Notes under the pieces: model-generated
Seen by the model: the letters and a program-made list of their open reading frames with translations, nothing else
The model's database searches: none
What the model was told of the DNA's origin: nothing
Shown: positions 42,987 through 51,713 of the stretch, piece after piece
How positions within the stretch are numbered: the stretch's first letter is position 1
Layout: the number at the start of each line of letters is the position of its first letter
NCBI RefSeq assembly: GCF_004358755.1
Contig: NZ_SMZY01000002.1
Coordinates: 682,001 to 746,000 of the forward strand
Direction of reading: 5' to 3'
Origin: Peribacillus frigoritolerans
GTDB taxonomy: Bacteria > Bacillota > Bacilli > Bacillales > Bacillaceae
Length of the DNA stretch: 64,000 nucleotides
Made by a program: the position numbers and the translations under genes

Positions 42987-43766
42987 TTAATAGAATAATG
43001 GAATAAACAGCAGCTGCATGGAAATATGGGCAAACATGTGCGAAACAATGGCATATTCAAATCCTTTTTTCCAGTAGAGCCAGCGGAAAAAGATGGCTCC
43101 GATCCCGTTCAGCAAAAAGCAGCGGAAAATAATCATCCCTGTAAGTTCGCCAAAAAGCAGGGTAGTAAAAGGCAAATGGGCACCAGCAAATACTAGAGCT
43201 GCAATGGTGATGGCTGCCCAGTAAAAGGTGCTGTTCTTTCTTTTGAAAATTTTGATAAATACCCATACGAGCAGACTCACAAAGAATAAACGCAGCATCG
43301 TTTCTTCGAAGACACCCCCGTATAGAGCACCTGCAAATAACCCGATCCAAGAAAACTCCGGATTCATTGCTTCAATTTGAGGAATATGCTTTTCAAAATA
43401 AAAACGATCGCCTCCGGCAATGATGAATCCGGTCACTGTACCAAGAAGGACAGCAAGCAGCAGAGGCTTTGCACAAAACCATTTCTTTGGTCCTTTTTCA
43501 GCCAATGACTGAAGAATCTCAAACGAAAAGCCCGTTTTGCGCGCCAGTTTGAAACCGATCCATGAAAGAATAAAACTTGTAATAAAGAGTTGAATCGCTG
43601 TCATCAGTGATAGAAATCCGGCCGATATTTCACCAGTCATCTTCTCCAATTCACTCGCAGGCAGTACAGATGTCAACGCATTCATTTGATACGGCACCAG
43701 GAGGAATCCTGCTCCGAAACAAATTACTCCAATGAGCAGTGCCAATTTCAAATCGGTTTTTTTCAT
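42987..43766 (-). CDS. CPBP family intramembrane metalloprotease
   Basis: A 259-residue membrane protein with about seven helices. The CAAX-protease-like motifs are GGVFEETMLRLFF (EExxxR), LVFAGAHLPF (FxxxH) and VSHMFAHISMQ. In Gram-positives, CPBP proteins next to ABC exporters often act in bacteriocin immunity or peptide processing; applied here that is inference. The regulator gene ends 11 bases upstream. Confidence 0.87.
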   Translation of the reverse strand: MKKTDLKLALLIGVICFGAGFLLVPYQMNALTSVLPASELEKMTGEISAGFLSLMTAIQLFITSFILSWIGFKLARKTGFSFEILQSLAEKGPKKWFCAKPLLLAVLLGTVTGFIIAGGDRFYFEKHIPQIEAMNPEFSWIGLFAGALYGGVFEETMLRLFFVSLLVWVFIKIFKRKNSTFYWAAITIAALVFAGAHLPFTTLLFGELTGMIIFRCFLLNGIGAIFFRWLYWKKGFEYAIVSHMFAHISMQLLFIPLFY

Positions 43767-43777
43767 ATCGCTTCCCC

Positions 43778-44311
43778 CTATGGCTTTTTATCAGGAATCA
43801 CAATCGTTGCGATGTTTCTTCCTGTCCGTTCAGGCGAAGGTTCATTTAGCATCGCGTTTTGGAGCAGTTCAGCGATACCCTTTACCAGTTCCGTAAATTC
43901 TGAATCTGATAAATGGACGTTTGCTACAGCGTAGCTTACTCCATCTTTCACCAAATCCGCTTCTCCATTTTGCAAATAACTCTCATACATTCCCATCAGC
44001 TGGGTTGTAAAATTCATAAAAAGTTCTAAATGTTCTTCCCTTGTTAAGTTTAAGAAGTCTTCCTGCGACTGAACGGATGGTTCATTGAGCGCATATACCT
44101 TTTCAATCGTCCCTCTAATCTGGTTTTCTTTTACCACTTGAATAATCTTGGCTTCAAGAAGTTTATTAAGATGTCTGTAAAGTGTCGCCTGTGGAACATC
44201 TATCGTCCGCACCCCTAATTGCTGAACGGTCATCTCTTTGCCGTTCAGCAGAGATTGAACAATCTTCATTCTCACAGGATGCAAGATCAGGTTCATCTTT
44301 GATTTGTTCAA
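43778..44311 (-). CDS. Winged-helix transcriptional regulator of the ABC operon
   Basis: A regulator of about 177 residues. The N-terminal ArsR/PadR-like winged helix contains HPVRMKIVQSLL, a helix-turn-helix around MTVQQLGVRTIDVPQATLY and RHLNKLLEAKII. The C-terminal half is helical and is the likely sensing part. TTG 44311 with GGAGG 8 bases upstream is preferred; the ATG at 44335 has no RBS. A perfect 9-4-9 inverted repeat at 44345-44366 just upstream is the probable operator, so autoregulation of the four-gene operon is likely. Confidence 0.83.
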   Translation of the reverse strand: MNKSKMNLILHPVRMKIVQSLLNGKEMTVQQLGVRTIDVPQATLYRHLNKLLEAKIIQVVKENQIRGTIEKVYALNEPSVQSQEDFLNLTREEHLELFMNFTTQLMGMYESYLQNGEADLVKDGVSYAVANVHLSDSEFTELVKGIAELLQNAMLNEPSPERTGRNIATIVIPDKKP

Positions 44312-44344
44312 ATCATTTTCCTCCATTATATTCATTGCTTTGTT

Positions 44345-44366
44345 TTATTATCACTTATGATAATAA
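44345..44366. promoter_or_regulatory. Perfect inverted repeat, candidate operator
   Basis: TTATTATCA, 4 bases, TGATAATAA, upstream of the regulator gene. A related TTGAT/ATCAA element follows at 44378-44391. Confidence 0.65.
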
Positions 44367-44460
44367 TATATATTTTGATAATAATCAATTGTTTTTTCCA
44401 AATTTTATCTTTTAATCATCCTCTGAAACCCTTATTCTTTATAGAGGAGGAGGATGTGTT

Positions 44461-45195
44461 ATGAACCAGATTTTCCAGCAGAATTATGAAGACAACCCGT
44501 TTGTTGCCTTTTCAGCCGTACACTTTTTAAGTCTATTCCTGCTGTTCCTGACTTTATTGGTCCTTTTCTTATTCCGAAAAAAGCTGCTGAATGCAAGTAG
44601 AAATAGAGCAGCAAGTTGGTTTCTGGCAGGGACCGGTTTAGTTTCCGAGCTCTCCTATCACCTATGGCTGACGTTGAACGGAACGTGGAATGCTGCCTAC
44701 ACTCTTCCGCTGGAATTGTGCAGCATCAGTCTATTCTTATGTATTGTTTTGCTGCTCACAAAAAGCAGGCGGGTATTTGAAGTTGTTTATTTTATCGGCC
44801 TTGCCGGAGCTTTCTTCGCATTACTCACGCCTGAACTGAACTATAACTTTCCGCATCTGCGTTTCTTTCACTTTTTTATGACGCATTCGGTCATCATCTT
44901 AACCTGCTTCTTCTTTGTATGGGTTGAAAGGTACAAAGTAACCTTTAGATCTGTATTAAAAACGATGGGATTTCTGAATGCAGCTGCTGTTATTATTTTC
45001 TTCATCAATCAAACGGCTGGCGGCAATTATATGTTTTTATCCCGAAAACCAGTGAACCCGACTCCGCTTGATTTTTTAGGGCCTTATCCTTGGTATATTC
45101 TTTCCTTGGAGATAGTGGCTTTCTTGCTCTTTCTGCTTTTATTCATCCCTTTTTTATCATTTAAAAAGAAAACAGGTATGAGTAAGAGCGTTTAA
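44461..45195 (+). CDS. TIGR02206 family membrane protein (YwaF-like)
   Basis: A 244-residue protein with about seven membrane helices. FSAVHFLSLFLLFLT, YTLPLELCSISLFLC, PHLRFFHFFMTHSVII and NYMFLSRKPVNPTPLDFLGP are typical of the YwaF/TIGR02206 family. Function unknown. GGAGGAGG precedes the ATG by about 8 bases. Divergent from the ABC operon. Confidence 0.88.
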   Translation: MNQIFQQNYEDNPFVAFSAVHFLSLFLLFLTLLVLFLFRKKLLNASRNRAASWFLAGTGLVSELSYHLWLTLNGTWNAAYTLPLELCSISLFLCIVLLLTKSRRVFEVVYFIGLAGAFFALLTPELNYNFPHLRFFHFFMTHSVIILTCFFFVWVERYKVTFRSVLKTMGFLNAAAVIIFFINQTAGGNYMFLSRKPVNPTPLDFLGPYPWYILSLEIVAFLLFLLLFIPFLSFKKKTGMSKSV

Positions 45196-45207
45196 TCAAA
45201 GATTGGT

Positions 45208-45250
45208 GTTTTCGATTATATATGTTGTCCGTTCCTTTCCGCTCCACTTA
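45208..45250 (+). repeat. Short Bacillaceae repeat fragment, second copy
   Basis: It matches 25691-25732 (GTTTTCGATTA, TGTCCGTTCCTT, CCGCTCCACTTA) with a few changes and one inserted T, in the same orientation relative to the window. Confidence 0.55.
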
Positions 45251-45284
45251 TCGATTTATACACATCTAGTCTAATCTCAAACCA

Positions 45285-45319
45285 TCAAAAAAACAGGAAG
45301 CGCACACTATACGCTTCCT
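45285..45319 (-). terminator. Terminator of the MFS gene
   Basis: AGGAAGCG / CGCTTCCT with a 9-base loop and TTTTTTT on the minus strand. Confidence 0.85.
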
Positions 45320-45324
45320 CTGCT

Positions 45325-46548
45325 CTACACATGAACATGCTGTTTTATCAGTGTCCCTTTCTCCATTTCTTTTTTCACAAGCAGCAGAACCGGCAGCCCG
45401 CTTAATGTGATCAGCATGAGACAGCCGAATAAGATGGACGGATCACTGACACCGTAAGAATCCAATAGCAGCCCGCCAATCCATGGACCTAGAACGTTCC
45501 CAAGCTGGGTAAAGCCCATCGCGCCAAAATATGTTCCCTTCATATCAGGATTGGAAATGGCATCAATCAGCACATCCATCATTGAAAAGAGCAGGACCTC
45601 CCCAACTGTAAAGAAGATAACAACCAGGCCGATCATCCAAATGCTTTCCACAAAAGCAAAGCTGAAAAGACTGCTTCCAACAAACAGATTTCCAAGCATA
45701 ATCGATTTAATCGGAGAATAGTTTTTTGCTATTCGGACGACCGGATACTGAATGATAAGAACGACTACCGCATTAAGCGACAGCAGAATGGAAAACGTTT
45801 TGGCCCCGTCTTTTATTTGAGGGGACATGGCGAAGTATTGCGGCAATGTAGAAGTAAGCTGTGAAAATCCTGTGATGCAAAGGATAATGCCGACTAAAGA
45901 TAACAGAAGCAGCTTATCTTTTCTCGTGACTTGAAAAGCCTCCCCAAAGGCAATACGTGCTGTTTGCGCTGCTTCTCCAGCAAGATCTGATTTCATATAT
46001 GTCAGCAGCAGCGAGATGCCATAAAGCGTATAAATCGCAGCTGCAATGTAAAAGGGAAACGTCGTTTTGGCTGACCCCAAAAAGATGCCGAGTATTGGTC
46101 CGAATACAACCCCGACATTGATGGCCGCATACCTCAAATTAAAAATCAGCAGCTTATTTTTCTGATCGGTAATATCCGACAAGAGTGCTCTAGAGGTTGG
46201 TTCAAAAACCGATCTGCACACTCCGTTCAGCGCATTCATGATAAAAAATGAAAGCACACTGTCTGCCACCCCAAAACCGATAAACACAAGCACCCATAGA
46301 AAGATAGATGTCAGCAGCACTTTTTTTCTTCCAAGTTTGTCAGATAGATAGCCGCCATAAAAGCTTGATAAGATGCCGGCGAGTGAGCTGACGGCAATTA
46401 TCGTTCCTGTCATGGACGCTGAGACACCTTTTACTTGAGTTAAATAAATCGCCAGAAATGGAATGCTCATCGATGTTGCCATTCTGCCGAAAATGGTGCC
46501 GATTAAGATGTTCCACCCCAGCGGATGAATCTGTTTAAGCTGTTTCAT
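45325..46548 (-). CDS. MFS transporter (DHA1-type)
   Basis: A 407-residue major facilitator with twelve helices. The loop 2-3 motif is GGYLSDKLGRKKVLL near residue 65 and FEPTSRALLSDITDQKNK lies near 120. It resembles multidrug exporters of Bacillus; the substrate is unknown. ATG 46548 is chosen since GGAGGG lies 7 bases upstream; ATG 46563 lies too close to the same site. Single gene. Confidence 0.87.
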   Translation of the reverse strand: MKQLKQIHPLGWNILIGTIFGRMATSMSIPFLAIYLTQVKGVSASMTGTIIAVSSLAGILSSFYGGYLSDKLGRKKVLLTSIFLWVLVFIGFGVADSVLSFFIMNALNGVCRSVFEPTSRALLSDITDQKNKLLIFNLRYAAINVGVVFGPILGIFLGSAKTTFPFYIAAAIYTLYGISLLLTYMKSDLAGEAAQTARIAFGEAFQVTRKDKLLLLSLVGIILCITGFSQLTSTLPQYFAMSPQIKDGAKTFSILLSLNAVVVLIIQYPVVRIAKNYSPIKSIMLGNLFVGSSLFSFAFVESIWMIGLVVIFFTVGEVLLFSMMDVLIDAISNPDMKGTYFGAMGFTQLGNVLGPWIGGLLLDSYGVSDPSILFGCLMLITLSGLPVLLLVKKEMEKGTLIKQHVHV

Positions 46549-46711
46549 GAATGTACCCTCCACTTTGTGATAAAAGAAAGTTTACCACAATTTCTCATTT
46601 TCCGAATCCTAAAATGGGAGGATGACTCTCAACCTTTAGTAGGAGATTGCAAGTCTCATAGCGAATGGTAAAACGTTGAGGTTTTTAAATAATCGGCAGG
46701 AGGTTTTGTTA

Positions 46712-47467
46712 ATGTCAGAAAGATATCCGGTAGTCGAAGGGGCTGAACCCTTTTATTTTGAAGGGAATTCAGTCGGCATTCTCGTATCACACGGATTTAC
46801 GGGCTCAACGCAAAGCATGCGCCCGCTTGGAGAAGCCTACGCAAAAGCTGGATACACGGTGTGCGGCCCCCGGCTTAAAGGCCACGGAACTCACTATGAG
46901 GAAATGGAAGGAACCACTTATGAGGATTGGGCTACTTCAGTTGAAGAAGGGTACCAATGGCTCACGGAGCGCTGCAGCACCATTTTTGTTACAGGACTCT
47001 CAATGGGCGGCACGCTGACTCTCTATCTCGCCCAGCATCATCCTGAAATAAAAGCGATCATCCCAATAAATGCAGCGATTGATATCAAGGCAATGGCAGG
47101 AGCCCAGCAAATTCAGGCAAGATTTCTCGACGCAATTGGATCTGACATTAAAAATCCCGCAGTTACTGAGCTTGCTTATGAAAAAACACCTGTTCAATCA
47201 TTAAAAGAGATTAATAAACTTATGGACATAGTGAAAAACAAGCTGAACGAGATCACATGCCCTGCGCTTATTTTTGTATCCTCAGTTGACAACGTTGTGC
47301 CGCCGGATAACTCACGGGTCATTTATGAAGAGATTTCTTCAAAGGATAAAAACCTGATTACTCTTGAAAACAGCTACCATGTCGCGACACTTGACCATGA
47401 CCAGCAGCTGATCATTGACAAGACCCTGGAATTCATTGAAAGAGTAATGAATCAGACAGCAGTTTGA
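46712..47467 (+). CDS. Carboxylesterase (Est30/YvaK-like alpha/beta hydrolase)
   Basis: A 251-residue serine esterase. The nucleophile is in GLSMGGTLTL near residue 95, the Asp in FVSSVDNVVPP near 195 and the His in NSYHVATLDHD near 225. HGFTGSTQSM supplies the oxyanion region. It matches the YvaK/Est30 carboxylesterases, cytoplasmic in Bacillus. ATG 46712 follows GGCAGGAGG by about 8 bases; earlier in-frame starts lack an RBS. In other Bacillus this gene often precedes rnr; here it does not. Confidence 0.92.
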   Translation: MSERYPVVEGAEPFYFEGNSVGILVSHGFTGSTQSMRPLGEAYAKAGYTVCGPRLKGHGTHYEEMEGTTYEDWATSVEEGYQWLTERCSTIFVTGLSMGGTLTLYLAQHHPEIKAIIPINAAIDIKAMAGAQQIQARFLDAIGSDIKNPAVTELAYEKTPVQSLKEINKLMDIVKNKLNEITCPALIFVSSVDNVVPPDNSRVIYEEISSKDKNLITLENSYHVATLDHDQQLIIDKTLEFIERVMNQTAV

Positions 47468-47496
47468 GTTTAAATATTTCAAATGAACAAGTTAAG

Positions 47497-47537
47497 GGCA
47501 TGAAATCTCAATTCATAGATTTCATGCTCTATTTTAT
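47497..47537 (+). terminator. Terminator of the esterase gene
   Basis: GCATGAAATCT / AGATTTCATGC with an 8-base loop and TCTATTTTATT tail. Confidence 0.8.
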
Positions 47538-47581
47538 TGCTCATATAGATAGGGAATCTGGAAGAACAGCTTTTTTTTCTT

Positions 47582-48061
47582 CTACAAACCGCCATTGTTT
47601 ACCATCACTTTAAATGTTACGCCTCCTTTATCAAACCTCGCAGCCTCCACAAACCCTGCTTTCTGATAAACGCGAATAGCCCTTTTGTTAAAAGAAGCAA
47701 CGGTCAAACGAAGCGGCATGTTTGGAAATCCAATCCGTACATGATAAACAATATAGGAAAAGAATTCACTACCAGCTCCTTTACCTGTAAAATGCGGATT
47801 CATTCCCAGTCCAATATCAATCATATTTTCTAAATAGACTTCCTGCATGGGCCCTTCAGGAACTTGAGCCGGTTTTCCCAGGCAAAAAAAGCCTATCAAT
47901 CTCCTCTTATCATCGACGAGCGCATAATAAGAGTTTGAAAGCATTCCAATTATATTGCCTTCGGTAAGTTCCATGTTGTAAAAATCATAGGGCGGCTCGT
48001 AGGTCCACTTCAGAATGTCAGCAGCCATTTTTCTATTTATCTTTTTTATTAATAAGTGCAT
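47582..48061 (-). CDS. GNAT N-acetyltransferase
   Basis: A 159-residue acetyltransferase. The acetyl-CoA motif is in MNPHFTGKGAGSEFF near residue 90, and RLTVASFNKRAIRVYQKAGF is the typical last strand-helix. The substrate is unknown. The small membrane protein gene ends 3 bases upstream, so the two are probably co-translated. Confidence 0.85.
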   Translation of the reverse strand: MHLLIKKINRKMAADILKWTYEPPYDFYNMELTEGNIIGMLSNSYYALVDDKRRLIGFFCLGKPAQVPEGPMQEVYLENMIDIGLGMNPHFTGKGAGSEFFSYIVYHVRIGFPNMPLRLTVASFNKRAIRVYQKAGFVEAARFDKGGVTFKVMVNNGGL

Positions 48062-48064
48062 ACG

Positions 48065-48220
48065 CTAAAGTTTCCTTTTCTTCAACTCTTCTCTTATGTC
48101 CTTTAAGACTTCATTTCTTTCTTTTGTTAATTTAAGAAAATAGATGATCGCAAAGATTCCAAGGAAAATAGTTCCTGCATAAAGCAAAAGCGGCACTAGC
48201 ATCAGCAGGGCAGAGTCCAT
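48065..48220 (-). CDS. 51-residue single-span membrane protein
   Basis: A small protein with an N-terminal hydrophobic helix (about residues 5-29) and a basic C-terminal helix, KLTKERNEVLKDIREELKKR. AAAGGAGC lies about 7 bases before the ATG and the gene is 3 bases from the GNAT gene, both good signs of translation. The layout resembles phage-shock or YtzI-like small proteins, but no family is recognised. Confidence 0.65.
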   Translation of the reverse strand: MDSALLMLVPLLLYAGTIFLGIFAIIYFLKLTKERNEVLKDIREELKKRKL

Positions 48221-48344
48221 TCAATCAGCTCCTTTCATTCTATCCGCATACAGTTATAAAGTTTAACTGTGTTCAAACAGGGAAAACCGTCCTTTATAAA
48301 CTGAAATACCTGTTTATCATTCTTATCAAAGCGAGGTTATGAAA

Positions 48345-48422
48345 ATGTCTAACATTGAAAATAAAGTTGTGATTTTAACAGGAGCTTCAAGCGGAATTGG
48401 AGAAGCGACTGGGCTATTCTGA
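48345..48422 (+). pseudogene. Truncated N-terminus of a short-chain dehydrogenase
   Basis: ATG with an RBS-like GAGGTT starts a 25-residue frame, MSNIENKVVILTGASSGIGE and then ATGLF, which is the nucleotide-binding start of a classical SDR. It stops at a TGA fused to a terminator, so more than 200 codons have been deleted. Confidence 0.85.
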
Positions 48423-48457
48423 AAAAGCTGTGTCCACATGTGACACAGCTTTTTCAT
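48422..48457 (+). terminator. Terminator directly after the SDR remnant
   Basis: AAAAAGCTGTGTC / GACACAGCTTTTT with a 7-base loop, starting within the stop codon of the remnant. Confidence 0.88.
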
Positions 48458-48497
48458 ATATGTACCTTTATTCCGCTTTTTTTCTAGAATTCTAGGG

Positions 48498-49037
48498 TTA
48501 GACTAGAGCTGAAAATTCCTTCGCTCCCAAATAGCGTTCTTTAAGGATTTTTCGGTGATGAAGCTCATGACCTGCAATGATGCATGCTATCGCACGTACT
48601 GTTACATCCACTTGATTTGCCGTTCCACGTTTCAGCCAGTCTTTTTCTTTTAAGCTCTTAAGCAAGAGCAGCGTTCCCTCCCGGACAACGAACAGATTCT
48701 GAAGGAGGTCTTCCATCTTCTCTCTATTAAAATCCGCCTGATTTACATATGCATTTTCATCAAAGCCAGGCAGCTGCACTGCATCTCCCCTTGCAATAGA
48801 TAAAAGACGGTATGCCATAATTCTTTCCGTATCCACAACATGGCAGATCACTTCTTTTATGCTCCATTTCCCTTCTGCGTATTTGAATTCTCCTTGTGTC
48901 TCGGAAAGATCGTTAAGCAAATGGAGGGTTTCCTTCACTTGCTCCTTTAGTATTTGTTCAAGATCGCCTTCAGGTATCATGCTGATATAACCTTCATAAT
49001 ACGGTGCATATTCATTTTGTTCCGGGCGTTTGTTCAT
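48498..49037 (-). CDS. DinB family protein (first of three)
   Basis: A 179-residue DinB/YfiT four-helix metalloenzyme-like protein. Metal-site histidines fit IKEVICHVVDTERI and ELHHRKILKERYL near the end. Relatives include bacillithiol S-transferases and other thiol transferases. ATG 49037 follows GAGGAGC; the reading frame overlaps the end of the Nudix gene, so the pair is probably co-transcribed. The substrate is unknown. Confidence 0.85.
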   Translation of the reverse strand: MNKRPEQNEYAPYYEGYISMIPEGDLEQILKEQVKETLHLLNDLSETQGEFKYAEGKWSIKEVICHVVDTERIMAYRLLSIARGDAVQLPGFDENAYVNQADFNREKMEDLLQNLFVVREGTLLLLKSLKEKDWLKRGTANQVDVTVRAIACIIAGHELHHRKILKERYLGAKEFSALV

Positions 49038-49584
49038 GCTCCTCATCCTTTATTGAATATTTTTCTCTCTTAAAACTCTTATTCTGCGTCCGATTTCCGT
49101 CCAACAGCCTTTCTTTTAAATAGATTAAAAGGCTAAAGTCTTTTTGATCTATAATGCCTATGTGTTCAGAAAGATCCCATAAGATAATCTTTGATGTTTC
49201 CTTATTCACTTTAAATGGCATTAATTCCTCCGCATCAGCGAAAAAAATCGGACTGTATTTTATTTTTCCAGTGCGTTTCTTTCTTTTTTTCAGCAAACCG
49301 GCAAATTCCAGCTGCGGAATAAACTGTCCTGTTTCCTCAAATAATTCTCTTATCGCGCATTCTTTCGAAGATTCTCCGCTCTTCCTTCTTCCGCCGGGAA
49401 GCTCCCACCGCTTTCTCTTTGTACTGAAACAAAGCAGGAGTTTACCCCTGCAATTTAAAATTACAAAAGATCCTGCCAACGGCTGAAATGAATCCAATTC
49501 GGATTCATCTGCCATTAAAAAATCAACAAATTCCGATCCGCTTCTGATGGTCTTTTCCTCCCTGAATTCTGTGAACAGAATCAT
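49012..49584 (-). CDS. Nudix hydrolase
   Basis: A 190-residue Nudix protein. The Nudix box runs from GGRRKSGE through AIRELFEETGQ (about residues 68-90), with the REx2EE core intact. These hydrolyse nucleoside diphosphates linked to another moiety. No clear RBS precedes the ATG at 49584. Its 3' end overlaps the downstream DinB gene by 26 bases. Confidence 0.85.
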   Translation of the reverse strand: MILFTEFREEKTIRSGSEFVDFLMADESELDSFQPLAGSFVILNCRGKLLLCFSTKRKRWELPGGRRKSGESSKECAIRELFEETGQFIPQLEFAGLLKKRKKRTGKIKYSPIFFADAEELMPFKVNKETSKIILWDLSEHIGIIDQKDFSLLIYLKERLLDGNRTQNKSFKREKYSIKDEEHEQTPGTK

Positions 49585-49719
49585 GCTTGGTCATTTGATA
49601 TGAGTATGCTCTCGTTTTCATATCTGCCACCATTCATTTGGAAAATGATGAAAAGCACCATAGTCAAACAGGCGTCATCAAATGAATGGATAACGCCCCC
49701 CGTGGGAAAATACTTTTAA

Positions 49720-50547
49720 TTAATTCTGCAGGACATAATAATCCTGCACATGAAACGAACTGAAACCGCATGATTCATATAGCTTAAGAGCATGAGCATT
49801 TTTAGCCTCAACCTCAAGGAAGATCGGATACCCTGCTTCATTTTCCTTCGCAATCACTTTCTGCAAAGCATTTCTGCCGATTCCTCTTCCCTGATAATCA
49901 GGCAGTACTGCAAAGCCGTAGATCCAGGCTTCCCCGCCCGTATGAGAAACACGCATTTTCCCGACTGCTTGGGTTTCAAATTCAATGATGATAAAATCCT
50001 GATCGTCTTCCCTTTTTATGGAATGATTGTAATCGGATGCATCTTGTTCCAAATAGCCAAAGCAGCTTACATCCAGCTGAATCTCAAGTTCACGATCAGC
50101 AGGTTCAGATTTTCTTAGAGTAACTCGGCGGTCCTCAACCGGATACTCGTTTTCAGTCCATTTCATTTGATATTCAGAGAAACCATATTTACACGAGATG
50201 GTTTTTAGAAAATCTTTTGCAGCAGGAGACTTTGCAGGAGCATTTAAAAGAACTTCCCTGAACTGTCTCTCTGTGCAAGCTGACAAAACCTGCTTCATTA
50301 GCTGAGAGAAAATTCCTTTTCTTCTATACTCTGGTTTGACCATACCGCACAGTTCTGCTTTTTTTCCAAAACTGTATATGCCCAAAAATGCCGCAAGCTT
50401 TCCTTCTTCATAATGAAGAAAATCATTTTTTTCATTTTCAGAACGATTTTTAAGCATATCCCAGTTCAATTTTAATTGTATTTGATCAAACGCTTCGCAT
50501 TCATGCTGAAGCACCTCAATCTCGTTTAGCTGTTTTTCAGTTAACAT
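49720..50547 (-). CDS. Tandem-domain GNAT acetyltransferase
   Basis: A 275-residue protein with two GNAT folds. The N-terminal one has MVKPEYRRKGIFSQLMKQVL near residue 70, and the C-terminal one has FAVLPDYQGRGIGRNALQKV near 210 followed by EVEAKNAHALKLYESCGF. Both acetyl-CoA loops look intact. GAGGAAC precedes the ATG. The substrate is unknown. Confidence 0.87.
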   Translation of the reverse strand: MLTEKQLNEIEVLQHECEAFDQIQLKLNWDMLKNRSENEKNDFLHYEEGKLAAFLGIYSFGKKAELCGMVKPEYRRKGIFSQLMKQVLSACTERQFREVLLNAPAKSPAAKDFLKTISCKYGFSEYQMKWTENEYPVEDRRVTLRKSEPADRELEIQLDVSCFGYLEQDASDYNHSIKREDDQDFIIIEFETQAVGKMRVSHTGGEAWIYGFAVLPDYQGRGIGRNALQKVIAKENEAGYPIFLEVEAKNAHALKLYESCGFSSFHVQDYYVLQN

Positions 50548-50675
50548 CTTGTTCCTCCAGAACCTTTAAAGTTTGAACCATCAAAGTATTATTCTTTAAG
50601 ACAAATCGAAAATCCTTTTAAAAAAAGGAAAACGGGGTATAGAAACGAATTAACCCTGTAAAGGAGTGATTTTTC

Positions 50676-51146
50676 ATGGAACAAACTATTATGCAGCACA
50701 TGGAGATTGTTAGAGGCATTACAGAAAACACAATCCGCAGAATACCTGAGGAAAGAGCGGACATTATTCCTGCAGGTTACAACAATAACATCCGCTGGAA
50801 CTTTGGCCATATTGCCTACATACAGGAAAAGCTTGTTTTCGAACTCTCTGGTGCGGAATCAGGGGTACCCGGGAATTATAAGGAGCTTTTCAGCGCCGGC
50901 ACTAAACCTTCTGATTGGAAGAGCACACCGCCCTCATTTGCCGAGATTTCAGAAGTTCTGAATCATCAAAAGGATAGATTAAAAGAATACATTCCCGGCC
51001 ACTTTCATCAAAAGCTGAAAGAACCATTTACCAACCGGGCAGGCATTACATTTCATACTGTAGGAGAGACCTTTTTATTCAGTTTTTATCATGAGGCCAT
51101 GCATATTGAAACAATTAAGCGGATCTACCGTGCTGTAAAATCATGA
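50676..51146 (+). CDS. DinB family protein (second of three)
   Basis: A 156-residue DinB-like protein. Likely metal ligands are in RWNFGHIAYIQEKL near residue 45 and FYHEAMHIETIKRIYR near 140. It differs clearly from the copies at 48498 and 55302, so these are not recent duplicates. AAAGGAGTG lies about 7 bases before the ATG. A strong terminator follows. Confidence 0.87.
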   Translation: MEQTIMQHMEIVRGITENTIRRIPEERADIIPAGYNNNIRWNFGHIAYIQEKLVFELSGAESGVPGNYKELFSAGTKPSDWKSTPPSFAEISEVLNHQKDRLKEYIPGHFHQKLKEPFTNRAGITFHTVGETFLFSFYHEAMHIETIKRIYRAVKS

Positions 51147-51152
51147 TAATTT

Positions 51153-51196
51153 AAAAGGAAGGATGCAATTTTTTTACATTGCATCCTTCCTTTTTC
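51153..51196. terminator. Bidirectional terminator
   Basis: A 16-bp stem AAAAGGAAGGATGCAA / TTGCATCCTTCCTTTT between convergent genes (dinB-like and hxlR-like). Confidence 0.9.
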
Positions 51197-51208
51197 GCAC
51201 TATGAACT

Positions 51209-51556
51209 TCACATCGTTTCGTCTGCCCATTTTTTGCCCCACACTTGCATTGCATGGAGGACTTTTTGGAAGTCCGCTCCCTTTTCGGAAAGGGAATATT
51301 CCACCGTAACAGGGACGGTAGCAAAGACTTCCCTCGTAAGCATTCCGTTGTGTTCAAGGCTTCTCAATGTATCTGTAAGAGCCTTTGAACTTACGTTTGG
51401 AAGTGACCTTTGCAGTTCAGAGAATCGTCTCTTCTTATGCACCCACAGCTGAGTCAAAACTAAAAATGACCATTTCCCTCCAATTATGCTTATGGTATTT
51501 TCAATAATCGGGATGCATGAACCTTCTGCTGCCGATCTGATCTCTTCATTCTCCAT
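51209..51556 (-). CDS. HxlR family (DUF24 MarR-type) regulator
   Basis: A 115-residue winged-helix regulator of the HxlR family. ISIIGGKWSFLVLTQL near residue 22 and RFSELQRSLPNVSSKALTDT near 43 are the recognition part, and the C-terminal VWGKKWADE helix forms the dimer. Cys14 in the GSCIP segment is where redox-sensing relatives (YodB, CatR, HypR) carry their reactive cysteine. A palindrome lies at 51582-51609 directly upstream, suggesting autoregulation. It is divergent from an NTF2-like gene that may be a target. Confidence 0.88.
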   Translation of the reverse strand: MENEEIRSAAEGSCIPIIENTISIIGGKWSFLVLTQLWVHKKRRFSELQRSLPNVSSKALTDTLRSLEHNGMLTREVFATVPVTVEYSLSEKGADFQKVLHAMQVWGKKWADETM

Positions 51557-51581
51557 GGATTTGACCGCCTTAAGTAAAAGT

Positions 51582-51609
51582 AAGCAGGTAACTTACAGGT
51601 AACCTGCTT
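51582..51609. promoter_or_regulatory. Palindrome between hxlR-like and NTF2-like genes
   Basis: AAGCAGGT and ACCTGCTT arms with GTAACTTACAGGTAAC inside. It lies between the two divergent genes, 26 bases from the hxlR-like start. Confidence 0.6.
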
Positions 51610-51713
51610 TATTCTATTTGGTTATCTAATATAAAAGTGCCTTCTTCTTATTTTATTTTAGCAGGAGTATAATAGCAATTATCGTTCACATCATAGAAAA
51701 AAGGCGGGATATT

